A stretch of 64,000 nt of DNA from Dicaeum eximium (GCA_013396995.1 VWZP01001599.1:1327946-1391945); one strand, 5' to 3'; numbered from the stretch's first letter, positions 38,340 through 51,049 are shown. Notes: generated from the sequence alone by a model not told the origin. A program made the numbers and translations.

Positions 38340-38521
38340 ATGAGTCTCATTCCTAATGAAGTTTCGAAGATCTCCATGTTTCATGTAGGGAAGAACAACT
38401 AATGGGGATCCTTCATTGGGCAAACAGATTCCCAGGAGTGACAGAACATTGGGATGAGTGAAATCTTTCATGATTATTCCCTCTTTCAGAAACTGAGCTA
38501 CTTCTTCCAGGTCTGTAATCC
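38340..38521 (-). CDS. MET: MET exon 17: alpha-C helix, hinge, N-lobe
   Basis: The 182-base exon begins with GG, completing an Arg codon, then ITDLEEVAQFLKEGIIMKDF (alpha-C helix with its conserved Glu). It continues HPNVLSLLGICL, and then the hinge VVLPYMKHGDLRNFIRNETH. The length equals the human exon. A few substitutions (ITDLEEV against human ITDIGEV, PNEGSP against RSEGSP) are ordinary divergence. The donor is CAT|gtaagt. Confidence 0.98.
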
Positions 38522-39139
38522 CTGAGAAATGCAGTAATGAAAGGAGTTAATGAAAAGAAACAGAAACAAACTAGGGTTCATTTCTCTACAGCATGTCATT
38601 GCACAACCAAGTGATAACAAGAGATTACAAACATGTTCTCCATCTCCCCCATTACAACCAGGTTATGTGCACTGATTTTCTGACAGTGACCAAATACAGG
38701 CTGTTGGTAATTTTAATTCTGTTTCTCCATTTCTTATTTTGAATGATTTAAAATTGAATAACAACACTTGAGTAAAATCCTTAATAAATGTTGTTATAGT
38801 ATCTTCCTGTTTTTTCAGCAGCTTTGCCTACTCTATCAATTTAACCTCCAAACCCAAATCTTCAGTACTCAGTAGAATAAAAAAATGATACTAATTTTCC
38901 CTTATTTTCCAGAGTTCTTTTCTTTGTAGAGGAAATACATGGACATTTCATTTGATGTAAAAATATATGCCAATGTGTTGTGGTAATCTGAAGTAATTGG
39001 AATTGCTCCAAAGATAAATCTGATTCAGCTGTAACTAAGAATCTTTGTTTGTGAATGTATACTTCACTGGAATTTATTGGTCCACCCCAGTTATCTTTGG
39101 AATTAATAGTAATGTCTTGCTATTAAACATGTAACTCAC
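38522..39139 (-). other. MET: MET intron 16
   Basis: A 618-base intron of AT-rich unique sequence with no recognised element. Confidence 0.85.
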
Positions 39140-39220
39140 TATTCAGTGACTTCACGGCACAATGAATTTTCCTGCTATCATTATCCAGCAATGTCCCATG
39201 GTACACACAGCCAAAATGTC
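39140..39220 (-). CDS. MET: MET exon 16: glycine-rich loop and ATP-binding lysine
   Basis: The 81-base exon completes the glycine loop started in exon 15 (GRG then HFG) and continues CVYHGTLLDNDSRKIHCAVK. The Lys of AVK is the ATP-contacting residue. The acceptor is atacag| and the donor A|gtgagt. It was found by splice sites and protein similarity, since it is too short to stand out as an open frame. Confidence 0.97.
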
Positions 39221-41640
39221 CTGTATAAAAAAATGAGCAATATTAGCTTTAAGAAGTAAAATTAGCTTTCTGGTATTTTCCACTGAGTAACAATTATACT
39301 GTAAGAAAGTGATCACACTCCATTTCTATCCAATTCCCAACAATTGTAATATATACTTCCTAACTAACATATTAAAATAAATGGATTTGGACCATTACAT
39401 AAAACCACCATTCATAAAATCACCATTAAATAAAACCACCACCACATAAAACCACCATTACATAAAATGAAAACTCTATTTGCAGCATAATTGGTATTTC
39501 TTGACCTAAATGGAAAGTATAAATAATGACTAGGCTGGCGCCACAAATATTTCGTGTTCTTGTAATGACTATGCACACAAAACCCATGTCAGCCCATTCC
39601 CATCATCTTCTCCTGCGACAGGGGTGTCAAAGGAGGACAGCTGGAGGGCAGAGGGAGCAGTTAAGAGCCAACATGATCACTGCATTGGTGGTTCCCAGTG
39701 TTCTGCAAGCCCATGCTCTGTGGACCACTGGACTGTACAAATGTGATGCATCTGATGTCTCTGATGGAAAGGACAGCCACTCTGGGGTTACAGTCGCTCA
39801 GGTCTTGCTATTCCATGGAAAATGTTGAATGTTAAAAGTGATGTGTTGGCCGTGGATGGTTTGGGAGTTGCTCTACTGATCACAGACTGATGACACCACT
39901 TGGCAGTTTTTTCTATGGCCTAGTTCCAAGTATAAAATATCACTAAAAGATGATGAACAAAATTTGCCTTCTTTCTCATGGTCTAGGCAGTGAAATGAAC
40001 TGCCAGGAACAGAGAAATCCTGTGCTTTCCTGCCAAGCAAATGATGTTGTCTACCAAAACTTACTATGAGAAGTCAGGTTTACCAGTTTGGGAAACAGTG
40101 AAGTTTGAGCTCCAGGCTTACGCATTAATTTCTCCAAATCAAATGATGTATGTGCAGTTGTGGCTTTCTTTCACAGATGAACTATTTACTGGACACTTTT
40201 AAAATACTAATATTTGCAGTTAGAAAGCAAAAATTTTTTTTTCTTAAGTGTGAGTTCTACAGAGAACAAGACTGACTGATTAATTTTACTATGTTCCAGT
40301 CATAAGCTCTGGTCAGAGCTCAGTTGGCTTTGCTTTTGGCTCGAGGTAAAATTAATCCAAAGTTTGTTTTATAAAAGCAACTAAAATCCCACCAGACCAC
40401 AGATTGCTTGGAGCCTGGGCACAAATCCTAAAGCTTGGATTGGGTGTGTCTGAAATATTTTGGGGTTTGGCCCATTTCTGGTTAGAAAGCAGAAAATTTA
40501 AAACGGTTAATTGCCTTGGTGTCATTCCATATATTTTTCAACATTTAAAAAATGGGAAATTACTTGGAGTTTTCCAAAATGAAAAAGAAAATAAAAAGGC
40601 CCACCCTTGCTTTGGAGATGATGAAGTGTAATACATAGAAGTGAAACACACTGACTGTTTGTTTGATTTGTGGCTCTTGTCCTGCAGAAGAGGCATTAAG
40701 AATACCATTTATAGCAAATTTTTTATCAGTACTCCCATACTCAACAAGAGACCTCTCATGCATGATCTGTAGAAATACTGAAAATCCAGTTTGTACTTTG
40801 GTTACTAATAGGTACTCAATCATACAGAGTTTAAAAATGTCCCTAACAGAAATACTGGCTTGGGCTATGGAAGGTGAAGGGATCTTGCTTACAAAGATGT
40901 AGAGGAATAGGAGTGATGAGAGAAATTTAGAAAAATAGACTTGCTAAATCAGGGACAAAACTAAGGGGAAGTGAATCAGGAGCTACATATTTCTGCAGCT
41001 GGCATGAGAGGAATGAGGTGATATGAAGAGCATTTGCTGGGAGGAAACAAGCAGCAAATTCCTCAGAGCTGGTGGAAACTTGAGAAGGGAAAAGGGGAGT
41101 GGGCATTTCACCTGGGCCATGGGGACTTTTACTGTATAACTAATGGCTGCAGGAGTCTCCTGTGTCATGTAGAGATGTCCTGAGAGATAATAGGCTCCAA
41201 GTTTAAGGTCACTTGTGCTCCTGCCTCGGCATCCCCTGCCATTTAGGTGTTTGCCTTAGGTTTCACATAATATCCTGCAGCAGATTCACTTCCATACCAC
41301 AGCCTCATGGATGAGAAGCCCTGGCTGAGCTTTCTGTAGCCTGGAAAAGGATGAGATTTAGGCAGTTGGAGGGGGACCAGCAAGCCCATGAGTTCAAAAG
41401 AGCCTCACTAGTTGGCAGACTCCTTCCTTCTGATGGTGTCTTCTCCAGCTGATCAAATGCACTGACTTCAAAGGAAAGCCCCTTCATTCCCCCCTTGATC
41501 CAGTACATGGCATGCAATGCTCTAAGAGCTAAAAAGCTTGAAAAAAAAATCTCTGTATAGACACCTTATCCAGAATAGTTTATTACGAATGGGTGTGCAA
41601 AAAGAGGAGCAGTTTGCAATGTAAAAGTTGCAGTACTCAC
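39221..41640 (-). other. MET: MET intron 15
   Basis: A 2420-base intron. It contains a small tandem repeat near 39391-39469. Plus-strand and minus-strand open frames within it (for example 39526-39828) show no family resemblance. Confidence 0.8.
39391..39469. repeat. Imperfect tandem repeat, about 16-bp unit
   Basis: About five imperfect copies of a unit like cattacataaaaccac lie in MET intron 15, with the words ataaaa and accacc repeating. It is a short decayed minisatellite. Confidence 0.8.
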
Positions 41641-41871
41641 CTCTTCCTATTACTTCACTGAAGTGCACAATCAGACTGTCAGCACCAATAACCACGTGCT
41701 GCACTTCTTTGACCAGGTCTGGATTTAAGGCACTGATGTCTATGTGGACACTGGTTTGGAGAAGTGGACTGGCTAAATCTGAGTCTCCGCTAGACAGAAT
41801 CGGGGAGAGGTCAGAGTGAGGATACTGGGCAGGTCTGCACGATCCATTCTGAGACATGCTTGGAAACTGAT
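41641..41871 (-). CDS. MET: MET exon 15: juxtamembrane end and start of kinase domain
   Basis: The 231-base exon begins AT, completing an Asp codon, then QFPSMSQNGSCRPAQYP. It includes LSSGDSDLASPLLQ and the kinase N-terminus HVVIGADSLIVHFSEVIGRG, the first half of the glycine loop. The acceptor is ttacag| and the donor G|gtgagt. The length equals the human exon. Confidence 0.98.
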
Positions 41872-44193
41872 CTGTAAAATGAACAGAAACTGTTACAACA
41901 CTTTCAAACTTCTCCTTGAAAAATGAGGAGTTTTATTGCATTGGTAAGAAAGGTTTGATTTTATCAGTTTGCAAGTGGCTTGGCTTTACGGAAGTTTTGG
42001 TCACAAAGGGAAAATGAAAATATGCATTGGTAATCTGCCAACCTCCAGGAAAACCATGGCACTAGAAACTTATGCTTGTCTCAGCTCTACTTTTACAAAA
42101 GTAAATGGCAAAACTTCCACTTTTCTAAGGGGATGGAATGAAGCCTTGTCACTTCTTGCCAAATAGAGCTTATAGCATTTCTAGCAATTGGGAGTAACAA
42201 GTTTAAAACAGAAAAAGGACAGCAATATGGGAGGAGTAGGTAGTGAACAATTAAAAACATGAAGCTTTTTATTATTGTCATGTTCTAATCTGGTAGGGAA
42301 CTTTACACTTCACAAAGGTTTCCAAAGTGCTGGTGACTAGCTGTATTTATCCAATGGTAAATATTCAACCAGGGAAATGCCTAGAGGTGATTCATTTCCT
42401 GTAACTGCTGAAGATATTACAGTTGGTGCTACTCATGAAAATAACATGAGCTATCTGATATAGCAGAAACTAAAATATTTCAGTAAATACAGGAGTATCT
42501 ATTTGAGATTTTTTTTTATCAACAGCATGTTGTTCAGGTATTTCAAACTGGTTTTGTTTAAAACCATTTTCCTACCATTTTGTGTGACTGAATGAAAGAA
42601 CTATGTTTAGTTTTTACCAATTTCACTCTGGAATGATTTCAGTGGAGTCAATGAGCTGAATTTAGTCCAGGGTCAAAAACAAAAAATGAGGAGTAAATTT
42701 ACCAACAGAAATTATCAGGTATCTTATTACTAAAAGTAAAAAATACTGTTCAGTCATGCTTTATTTATTTCTGCATAAAACTTGTGAAATTTTTATAAAG
42801 TGCTTTTATCACTCTGTGTGCTGAGAAATACTCTGTTATTTTATCTAGGAGCAAAAAATACCAACTCCTACAACTTACAAATGAGTTTATTTGTAACTAA
42901 AGGCAAATATCTCTTTAATAAACATAGTAAAATAATCTAGCCATGGCTGCAAAATAATTTTTGCAGCTGCTAAATGTAAACCTGCATGTTTTCTAATGTT
43001 TCTTTTATTTCATTCTTTGATAATATTGACATTGACATTGCTACAGGAATATTTGATGAACACACGCCCTTCTTGGATGCACTCTCCACTGTGCTTTCCC
43101 AGTACTGCAGGACCACTGTGGATTTACCTTCCACCAAGGATCTTTGCATAGTTTTGTCTCATGTACCACTTCCCCTTCTAATCAGTGGCACAGGTTTTCC
43201 TTTCACTTTGGAAATTTTTCAGTCAAGAAACTTCCCGTACGAGCTGGTGGCAGCAATTAAAGAATAATATGGGAAGCTGGGACAGCCCTGTGATTGGGGC
43301 TTGCAGAGGTGGAATAAAGATTTGGAGTTATTTTTATTGCGTTGTATACAGCAGCACCTGAAATAGTACAAGATCATGTCTACACCAAGACTAACAAATA
43401 TCTGTGATATCTCACACACCATAATGTGGTAACTCCTAATAGATAAAGGCTCTATAATGGTAATCACAGAACATGGTCTGCACATGTGTTAAAGGAGCTT
43501 AGCATAGTATGGTAAGTGTAGCAGTCTGCTTTTCTGAAGAATATCCACTTTAAAATCATGTTATACAGCACAAAAATATATTCAGCATAGGATTATTCTT
43601 CCCTGAGACTGGCATAACGGCACACATGGACCTCCATTAAATTTGACCCAGTCTCCATATCCTTTTCACTTAATTTTTTGAAATTAACCTTTCTGCATTA
43701 TACCATGTCCCATTTTACAGGAGAGGCACTAACAGACAAAAGAATATCAGTTTACAAAACTCCATGTCCCAAGTTGGGCCAACAGAACTGCTTTATTATA
43801 ACTGTAGGAAGTCACTGACACAGCCACTTGATGTTATCATTAAAATCAGTATTTTCAGGGTGGATTTGTGCATGGTGTGATGGATTTTATCCACACAGAA
43901 TCACTATATCACTACACTAGCTCCTAATAACTTGTGGAGCATACTTATACAGAGTCTTTACTAATTGTATTTTATTTATTCCTTCAACCTGAGTAAAAGT
44001 AAAAATCCTATTGCACCTTAATCTTGCGAAGCACCTGAGAAGCTCAGTTAAAATAGCAAACCTGTGAACACATGAGAGTCCCAAAAATGCAGACACAGAC
44101 AAATCAGATGAGAAACTGAAATTAGGATACTGGATAAAATAGCTAAATAGATGTGTAAAATATCCTCCATACTGATTCCTAATAGAGGCATAC
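41872..44193 (-). other. MET: MET intron 14
   Basis: A 2322-base intron of AT-rich sequence. A plus-strand frame at 42986-43267 is open for 93 codons but matches nothing known to me. No repeat was recognised. Confidence 0.8.
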
Positions 44194-44334
44194 CTTCCAG
44201 AAAAGTTGATCTGTAGTCTACAGATTCACTGGAAACCATTTCTGTTGTTGGACTGACACTCCTTGCACTCACCAGCCTGTCCAGGTGAGGAGTGTGCACT
44301 CTGCCATCATAACGAACTAGGTCACTTCCCAGAT
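44194..44334 (-). CDS. MET: MET exon 14: juxtamembrane regulatory segment
   Basis: The 141-base exon encodes LGSDLVRYDGRVHTPHLDR, then LVSARSVSPTTEMVSSESVD and YRSTFLE. It contains the serine equivalent to human Ser985 (in RSVSPT) and the CBL-binding tyrosine equivalent to human Tyr1003 (in VDYR). Both restrain the receptor, the latter through ubiquitination and degradation. The exon is 47 codons with matching phases at each end, so skipping it would keep the frame, as in human. The acceptor is cttcag| after a pyrimidine-rich tract; the donor is G|gtatgc. Confidence 0.98.
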
Positions 44335-45143
44335 CTGAAGGGGAGGAGAAGGCAATATTAGAAAACCCTCATGTTTTTGGTATGCCAATATTGATTTATC
44401 TATTTATTTAAATTTAGATGTTCTGCTCTGCTGAGAAGAGGGTCATGTTGTTGCTGTGGCAGACTTGCAGGACTTGAACTTGAGCTATTTTTACAGTGCA
44501 AGATTTTCTGAAAAAAAATCTTGTGTTGAAGACCCACTCTCAGCTATACTGGAAGATCAAAGGCTGCTTTGAAGACTCTAGGGCCAGCTTCATGGTCTGA
44601 CTGTGACAGTGCATCAGGACAAGGCTTGGTTATACACTAGCTCCCCCCTCTTCCCACCTTACATAGTGAGGCAGCTCCCACTGGAAGAAAACCCAGACAC
44701 AGAGAAGAACCAGAGTCTGACCAAGTTCCTGATTTGGGGTAAAAAAAGACCAGGGGTCTGCAGCGCTCTGTGTCTTGCACAACTCAGGCACAGCCTAGAG
44801 GAAAGCAAGGCAACTGGATGAAGCTGAAGTACTTGTGATTCCATGCATGTCATATGTTCATCCCCTCTTCCAAGCCTGATTAGGGAAAAGAAGTTACTAA
44901 ATTTTCCTAATAGCTCAGAGTTCCTCAGAAATCCTTCTGCTTAAGGCATAATGTGGCCCTTCACCCAGATGAGGCTCTTGCCAAGCACTGAAATGCAACA
45001 AAACATTGGGACCTGATTGTGAAACCTCTGCTGACAGGTTACAACAGGGCAATGCATAGCAGTTAAGCAAAACATAAAATTATGTCAATTTTTAAAATCT
45101 AAGATAATAATGGAGTTATTTGATGAGATTGACTATGATGGAC
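44335..45143 (-). other. MET: MET intron 13
   Basis: An 809-base intron. It begins with an unusual donor (gtccat) and ends with a long pyrimidine-rich acceptor. No other element was recognised. Confidence 0.85.
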
Positions 45144-45300
45144 CTTTAATTTGTTTCTTCTTCCTTCTCCAGAAGAAAACCACCAAAAAGATAAAAAGCA
45201 AGATTGATGTTGAAAGAATTCCAGCAATTAGTCCCGTGAAATTCTGATCTTGCCGGATCAGCACTTTTCCAATAACTGTTGACAAAACTTCTTGCTTCCA
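45144..45300 (-). CDS. MET: MET exon 13: transmembrane helix
   Basis: The 157-base exon opens WKQEVLSTVIGKVLIRQDQN, the last stalk residues. The hydrophobic helix GLIAGILSTSILLFIFLVV follows, then the basic stop-transfer stretch WRRKKKQIK. The acceptor is tttcag|. The donor AAAG|gtccat is weak: it has GT but not the usual purine, A and G at +3 to +5. The exon length and phase match human exactly, which supports this boundary. Confidence 0.96.
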
Positions 45301-47290
45301 CTGAAATAACAAAGAAAAAAAATTGTGTAATGATTTCCAAAGACAAGTAAGAACTAGATTATTAGTTCTAAAGTATGAGCTGATATGCCCCGTATGTATT
45401 AAATCTTGAGTTTGTGACTCTGTACTGCAAGAAGACACTGAGTGGAGAAATTGTTATATTGGTGTATATGAAAACAGATCTATATGTTTATGACTAATTT
45501 CTCACCTTCAAGAGCTCTGGTAGTGACACAGCCCTGTGTTTGATACACTGCACACACAGCATGCATCAAATGCACTCTGGATAACAGGGTTCCATTGTTA
45601 CCAGATGCTAATTCAAAATGCTAAATTCATACTTCTACTCATATGGTGCATGGAATGGGCCTATGGCTATATGAGCTGAGATGTATATTAAAAAAAATAG
45701 CCCAACTGTCTTTAATGTGTGTCCTTCTGGCATAAATATGCTGTAACATCAAACTCACTCTCTTGTTGACAGCGTGCTTGCATTTTAGTTCCCAAGGTCA
45801 CGTGAGCCTGTCCCTTGCCAGCTTCTAGCTTGCTGACAGTTTAAAGAAACAAAACTAAACAAAAAAACCAACAACCAAACAAACACCAAGCAGCTAACAG
45901 GGAAAAACTGTTTTAGGTCACACAGCACTAGCTCAGTCATTTGGAATGCATTTGGCCATCTTTTCTCTTCCTCCTGTGGAATGCATCCCTCTGGGTACTG
46001 TAATGATGGATTTGCCCGTCAAAAGAGCAAATTTTCTTCTTCGCTGGGCAGACTACAATTTCTGGGTCTCCTTGCCAGTAAACAAGTAGAAACCTTGTTT
46101 AACCCCTTTATGTTTTGTTCTTTTCTGTGCATGAAACATGTCACATTTTCTTAGAAACTTCTGTTTCTAAGAAGTTAAGAAAATATCACATAGTAGGACT
46201 AATTGGATGCAATGTTAGTCCTGGTTGCATATATAAAAATACAACATATTAACTGAATGCAACCTGTGCACAAGTATTATATGAAACCAGGCACTTAGAA
46301 GTCTGGGAGACCTACACCAAAAGGAGAGCTGCATCTAATTTTATAGCTTGCCTGATGTATCCAAGAAAATGAATACTTACTTTAAAAAAGAAATTAATAT
46401 TAATATAAGTTACTAGTTACCATATTAATAAGTCAAATTACTTATTACTATTTACTTAGACTGCAGTAGCACAGAGGAATATCATTCACAGCTCAGAGTC
46501 CTGTGAGATGAATGTCATAAAGACATTTAAAAAATAGATGTCCATGCTTCAAAGAGCTTACATAGACTTTGATCCTAACCACACTTACATGACCAGCAAA
46601 GTCTCTGCTGTTTTCAGTGAATCAGGTTGCAGTTTCATAGTTTAAAGGTAATCCCATTCCAATTTCATTTTTTATATATTAAAAAAATACAAATGTATTG
46701 AAAGATTTATGTCTTATTCTATAAATCAGTATGTCTACAATTTAAATTTGCAGTATTAGGGAAATTACTCTAATGAGACCACCCTTAAAACAATGACTCA
46801 ATCATTTGTCCTAAGTGTCTTCTTCTTACAAAAATAATTGAAATGAAATTATAAAATGGAGACCAAAAAAAAAACTTTCTGGAAAGAGTTTGTCCTCTCC
46901 ACTGCAGCAGAATGTTTTGTTGAAAAAAGGGCTTGTGAGTTCCAAACTAAAACTACTGCATTATAGCTTCTCATTATTCCCCACGTTTCCTCTTGTGTTT
47001 GGATTAATAACTCTAATTTTATTTCTATGCTTAGTTCAGGTCCTACTTTGTGCCTAAGGCTCCAGAAACTCTCTGTACAAACAGGTAATAACAACAATGA
47101 CAATCACATTTATTTTAAAATAGCTGACATAATTTGAATTTCCATTCCAAACAAACAAGGATAGAGATATCTCTGTAAGCACAGGCTTAGGCTTAAATTT
47201 CATTTAGACTTAAAGTTTATTGGTTCAATAGTGACACAGTGAATAATAATAAAAATGGCATTAATATCGTGTGTGGTGTAGTTGCCTCAC
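45301..47290 (-). other. MET: MET intron 12
   Basis: A 1990-base AT-rich intron. It includes an A/C-rich low-complexity patch near 45847-45885 and a perfect 10-bp hairpin at 46148-46157 / 46164-46173. No gene was recognised. Confidence 0.8.
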
Positions 47291-47437
47291 CTCTATATTT
47301 AGCTCACTGTTGGATTTCAGGAGATCTCTGGGAACCGTACACAGAATTGATTCTGACTGCAGGAGAAGGTTTTCGCAGCTTTTATTCCCAACTTTTAGCA
47401 CCTCACCTTTAACAGCTTCTGAATCAATATAATTTCC
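47291..47437 (-). CDS. MET: MET exon 12: membrane-proximal IPT segment
   Basis: The 147-base exon reads GNYIDSEAVKGEVLKVGNKS, then a cysteine pair in the SCEN and ILCTVP context, ending SNSELNIE. It is part of the fourth IPT (Ig-like, plexin, transcription factor) repeat of the stalk. The acceptor is ccaag|, an AAG rather than CAG or TAG end, after a T-tract; the donor is GAG|gtgagg. The length is the same as in human. Confidence 0.96.
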
Positions 47438-49807
47438 CTTGGAAAAAAAAAATCAATTTCATATTACATAACCATGTCATAAAGTTAAGCAGTTACAAGC
47501 TTGGAAAATATTTTTAATGAAAAATAAATTGTGAAATAAAAGACTAATGAGAATTTACACTGTCCTGTCAATATGCATGTACAGGCTTATTTCATGTAAA
47601 TGTGACTTTACAGACAGACAGGCCAGTGTAGGATGGTCAACTTTACAGATAAAATCTCCTGTCACTCATACAGCTCATACAGACTTCTGAAATTGTAAAT
47701 GTCTGAGGGATTAATCCTGTTGGTCCTGTTTAGATTTTTGCATAATTTGTTCAAGAAAGAACACATTATGTAATGCTGTTGTTTACACAAAACTGGCATT
47801 CTATTATCCACAAGCTAAAGGCATCTCAAACATTTTGTTTTGCAAGGGGTTATGGTAGCAGAAGTGAAGTTTTCAAAAACAAGTAATTAATAAAAATAAT
47901 GCACAAATCTGTTAAAATCATGTTCCACAGACCAAAAAGGAAAAAAACATTGGTAAAGATGAGGCATGAAAAGTACACTTTTTACCCAGAAAACCTGCTC
48001 TCACATCCCAGACTTGGATGAAAAATTATTCCTTCTGATATTGTGACAGTAGAATTCAAAGGCCAAGTTTAGGATCTTTTGTGCTCAGGAGTACATCTCT
48101 ATTTAAGAACCTGCCCTAGCCCATGTACAGCCCTGCTCAAGATGAAAGAAGAGGCATATTAAGTGGGATTGAAGGGGAGAAGGGAGTATGGGACTAATAT
48201 AGGCTATTTATATGGGCTGGATCTGGGAGTTTTCCATGGGAAGGGAGGAAGGCATCACAGCTGACACCACTGTGAAACCTTGTATATTGGAAATGAAACA
48301 AGAATCCCATTCTGAGGGGCAAAAAATAATTTTACTTTGGCATATGTTTTAGATCTGCTTCAGAATGAGACTGAACCCTGGGAAAATTGTAAGAAATGTA
48401 CAGGAGAGACAGCTTAATGTCCTATTTTGATGGCAAAGCCACACCCCAGGTAAATGCTTTTTAATTGCTGGCCACGAAAGCCCATTTTGCACTCTATCTT
48501 CTGTCTAGTCAAAGCCATTCTGTTTGGTGTTAAGTAAGAAAATATTCCTGGGCCAGGGAGCATATGAATGCTTATTGCTTATTAGTTTGAAGGCTTGTGG
48601 TAGATTGTGAGTCATTCATGTTCAAATCTTTCCTCTGAATGATGTACCTCAAAAGACTTGAATTTAATTCTTCTGTCTTCAGGATAAATATATTATCCTG
48701 GAGAGTGTGGTTGAGTGGTCTCTTCTTCTACAACAAGGCCTAGAATTTTTTCTCCACCAAAACTGATGGAAAAATGGAAAAAAAAAATCATACTGGTATT
48801 TCCTAAGGTGGTCTTTAGCCAGTTATAAAGATGGTAGCTTTTACTTACTACAATGACCATTATGTTACCATTAATATATTATACTTTCAAATATATTCAT
48901 TATGATACCTAAATATATTAAGAGTTTCAAAATACTTTCAGGAGTGGTTTTGCTCTTCTTGGGACAACGGAATTTGCTTACAATTTTAAGAAAAGGAGGA
49001 AACTGGCTCCTGTGAGAACTGGAAAAAATGATTTCCACTTTTCAAACGTGTATTACCCTCTTCTTGGTGAGCAATGCCCCTGAATGCAAGCTGGAGAAGT
49101 TAATCTTCAAGCTGTACTGGGTAGCTGTTGCAACCCAATCTGATAGCACAGCCATCTCACAACTTTAGAGAGATGGGAATAACTTGGGTAAAAGTCTAAA
49201 AGCAGAAGAAGAACAGTAAACTAAAGTGTGGGAATTCTGAGACTGGTGTCAGAAGAATTTTTGAGGCTCCTAAGCAGAGTGAACAGGTTGATTTGGGAAG
49301 AATGAGGAATTACTGCAGCTGCAGAGGTTCCTCTTCAGCTTGCTCCTAAATACCAGCTCCCATATTGCTCTCTTTTGGAGTAACAATTTCCTATGTGATG
49401 TGAAATAGGATTGACAATAGAGTGACCTATAAATAGACAAGAAGATTTCCTTAAATTGTCTCATAAAGAAGGTGTTGCACTGGCTTAAGAATAGAGTAGG
49501 CAATTTAGTAAGTCTTGTCCTACTCTTGAGTTTTAAGACAGAAGTGCCAGAACACAGCCAAGATCTCAAATGTGCTGTATAGCATGCCAGTTGTTACACA
49601 CTGAATTACAACTGTGCTATGTATTTTGCTAGTGGAAGATTTATATTTGTAAATATACTTTAGTTTCTGGTGGCCCGTGCCTAGGCCTCCTCTGGAACAG
49701 TGCACAGAGTCCCTGCACCATCTTAGTGCACAATCACAATCTCAGAACAGACCAGGCCTCTGGGATAACTAAAGAAAGGTGCTTTTCTTATTTATTTGTC
49801 ACCTAGA

Positions 49808-49881
49808 TTTTGTTTGTTTGTTTGTTTGTTTGTTTTTTGTTTTTGTTTTTGTGTTTGTTTGTTTGTTTGCCTTTTTTTTTC
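49808..49881. repeat. TTTG / TTTTTG simple repeat
   Basis: About 70 bases of repeated tttg and tttttg units end in a run of nine T. Read on the minus strand it is an A-rich, CAAA-type tail directly 3' of the open island at 49890-50380, which is how a retroposed copy would end. Confidence 0.9.
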
Positions 49882-50390
49882 CACAGCTAGGATGCTCTCA
49901 GCTGTCAGCAGCCCCACTTGCAGGTCTGGATTAGTGGCTTCTGAGGGAGGCAGCAAGTGGACTCTGTCCTTTTCAGCAGACTCAGCAGTGAAACACCAGA
50001 ATTTCTCCTGCCCTGACTGCTTTCCATGTTGGCAGGAGATGGGAGCACTTCTGAAGTGGTGTCTTCATCTTGTTGAAGCAGAGAGCTGTCTGGTACCACT
50101 CTATCATGACCCCTCTTACTGGTGGGCACCAAGAGACTTGAAAGAGCCACATTCTTGGCAGAGGAAGATGGTGATGATGTGGGATGTTGAGAGGCTGGCA
50201 CTGAAGACAAGGAGGCCTGGCATTTGTGGCACACAGTGCCCTGACTGTGTTTTAAATAGAAAACCTAATGTTTTCTTGTGTATAACATTTTCTTACAAAA
50301 ACATCTTGTGGTCATCAGGGGAAACCAAAGAGAACATTTCAATCGGTACCCACTATCATTTGATGAAAGCCAAATATGTCACACTAGATT
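49882..50390 (-). other. Unidentified open island, possibly a retrocopy
   Basis: About 350 bases are open on both strands (198 codons plus, 110 codons minus) and GC-richer than the flanks. The minus frame reads like protein: YLKHSQGTVCHKCQASLSSV, with a CxxC pair, then a Ser-rich region and RRNSGVSLLSLLKR. It has no good ATG and a TAG lies upstream. On the minus strand it is followed by an A-rich tail, and the word ctagatt flanks both sides (49803-49809 and 50384-50390) as a possible target-site duplication. I do not recognise a parent gene. An unknown repeat is equally possible. Confidence 0.25.
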
Positions 50391-51049
50391 AGTTAGATTG
50401 AAAAACTTGTGATAAAAGTTCCCTCCGCCCCTCTGAAACTAATTAAGAAAGAGATAAAAGAACTTTGGTTTGGTAGAACAGACTGTTCACTGAAGCAAGC
50501 TGCCATTTAATTTCATGCTGAGCTTGCTTAATTACTGCACAAAATATGATCATGAGGCATGTACTCTTGTGTGTGTGTATTTTTGAAAGTGGGTATGGGG
50601 CGAGAGAAAAGTGTTGCCAATATGGCTTGTGATGCTCCTTTGGCTTCTGACTATAATTTATGAAAGTTGTCTCATTGTTTTGATAGAAGCACCCCACTAT
50701 AACTAATTCTATTTAGAGGAAGATGTTAAATTGGTGCCTGCTCATGCTTCGTTCTAGCAGACCAGCTTTCACTAATGCTATTCTCCAGCTGGTTGTCAGG
50801 AAATAACCAGGACATTAGGCTTAGGGAGACATCTGCCTTGGGTGCCATCACTACAGGTCAATACTACAAAATTGTGACTTTGGTCAGTTGTCACTATGAC
50901 AGTCCTCAGTCAGCCTTTCTTATCTAAATGGTTTTTTCCCAGCAATAAACAGCACCACAGACTTCTTCAGAAGAAGAATAAAAGAGTAGAATAGAGAAGG
51001 AGAATAAAAGAGTAAACAAAGTAGAGAGTTTAAAAAAAAACAACTGCTT

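Noticed and set aside
42986..43267. 93-codon plus-strand frame in MET intron 14
   Set aside because: No similarity to a known family, no splice sites in phase, antisense to MET.
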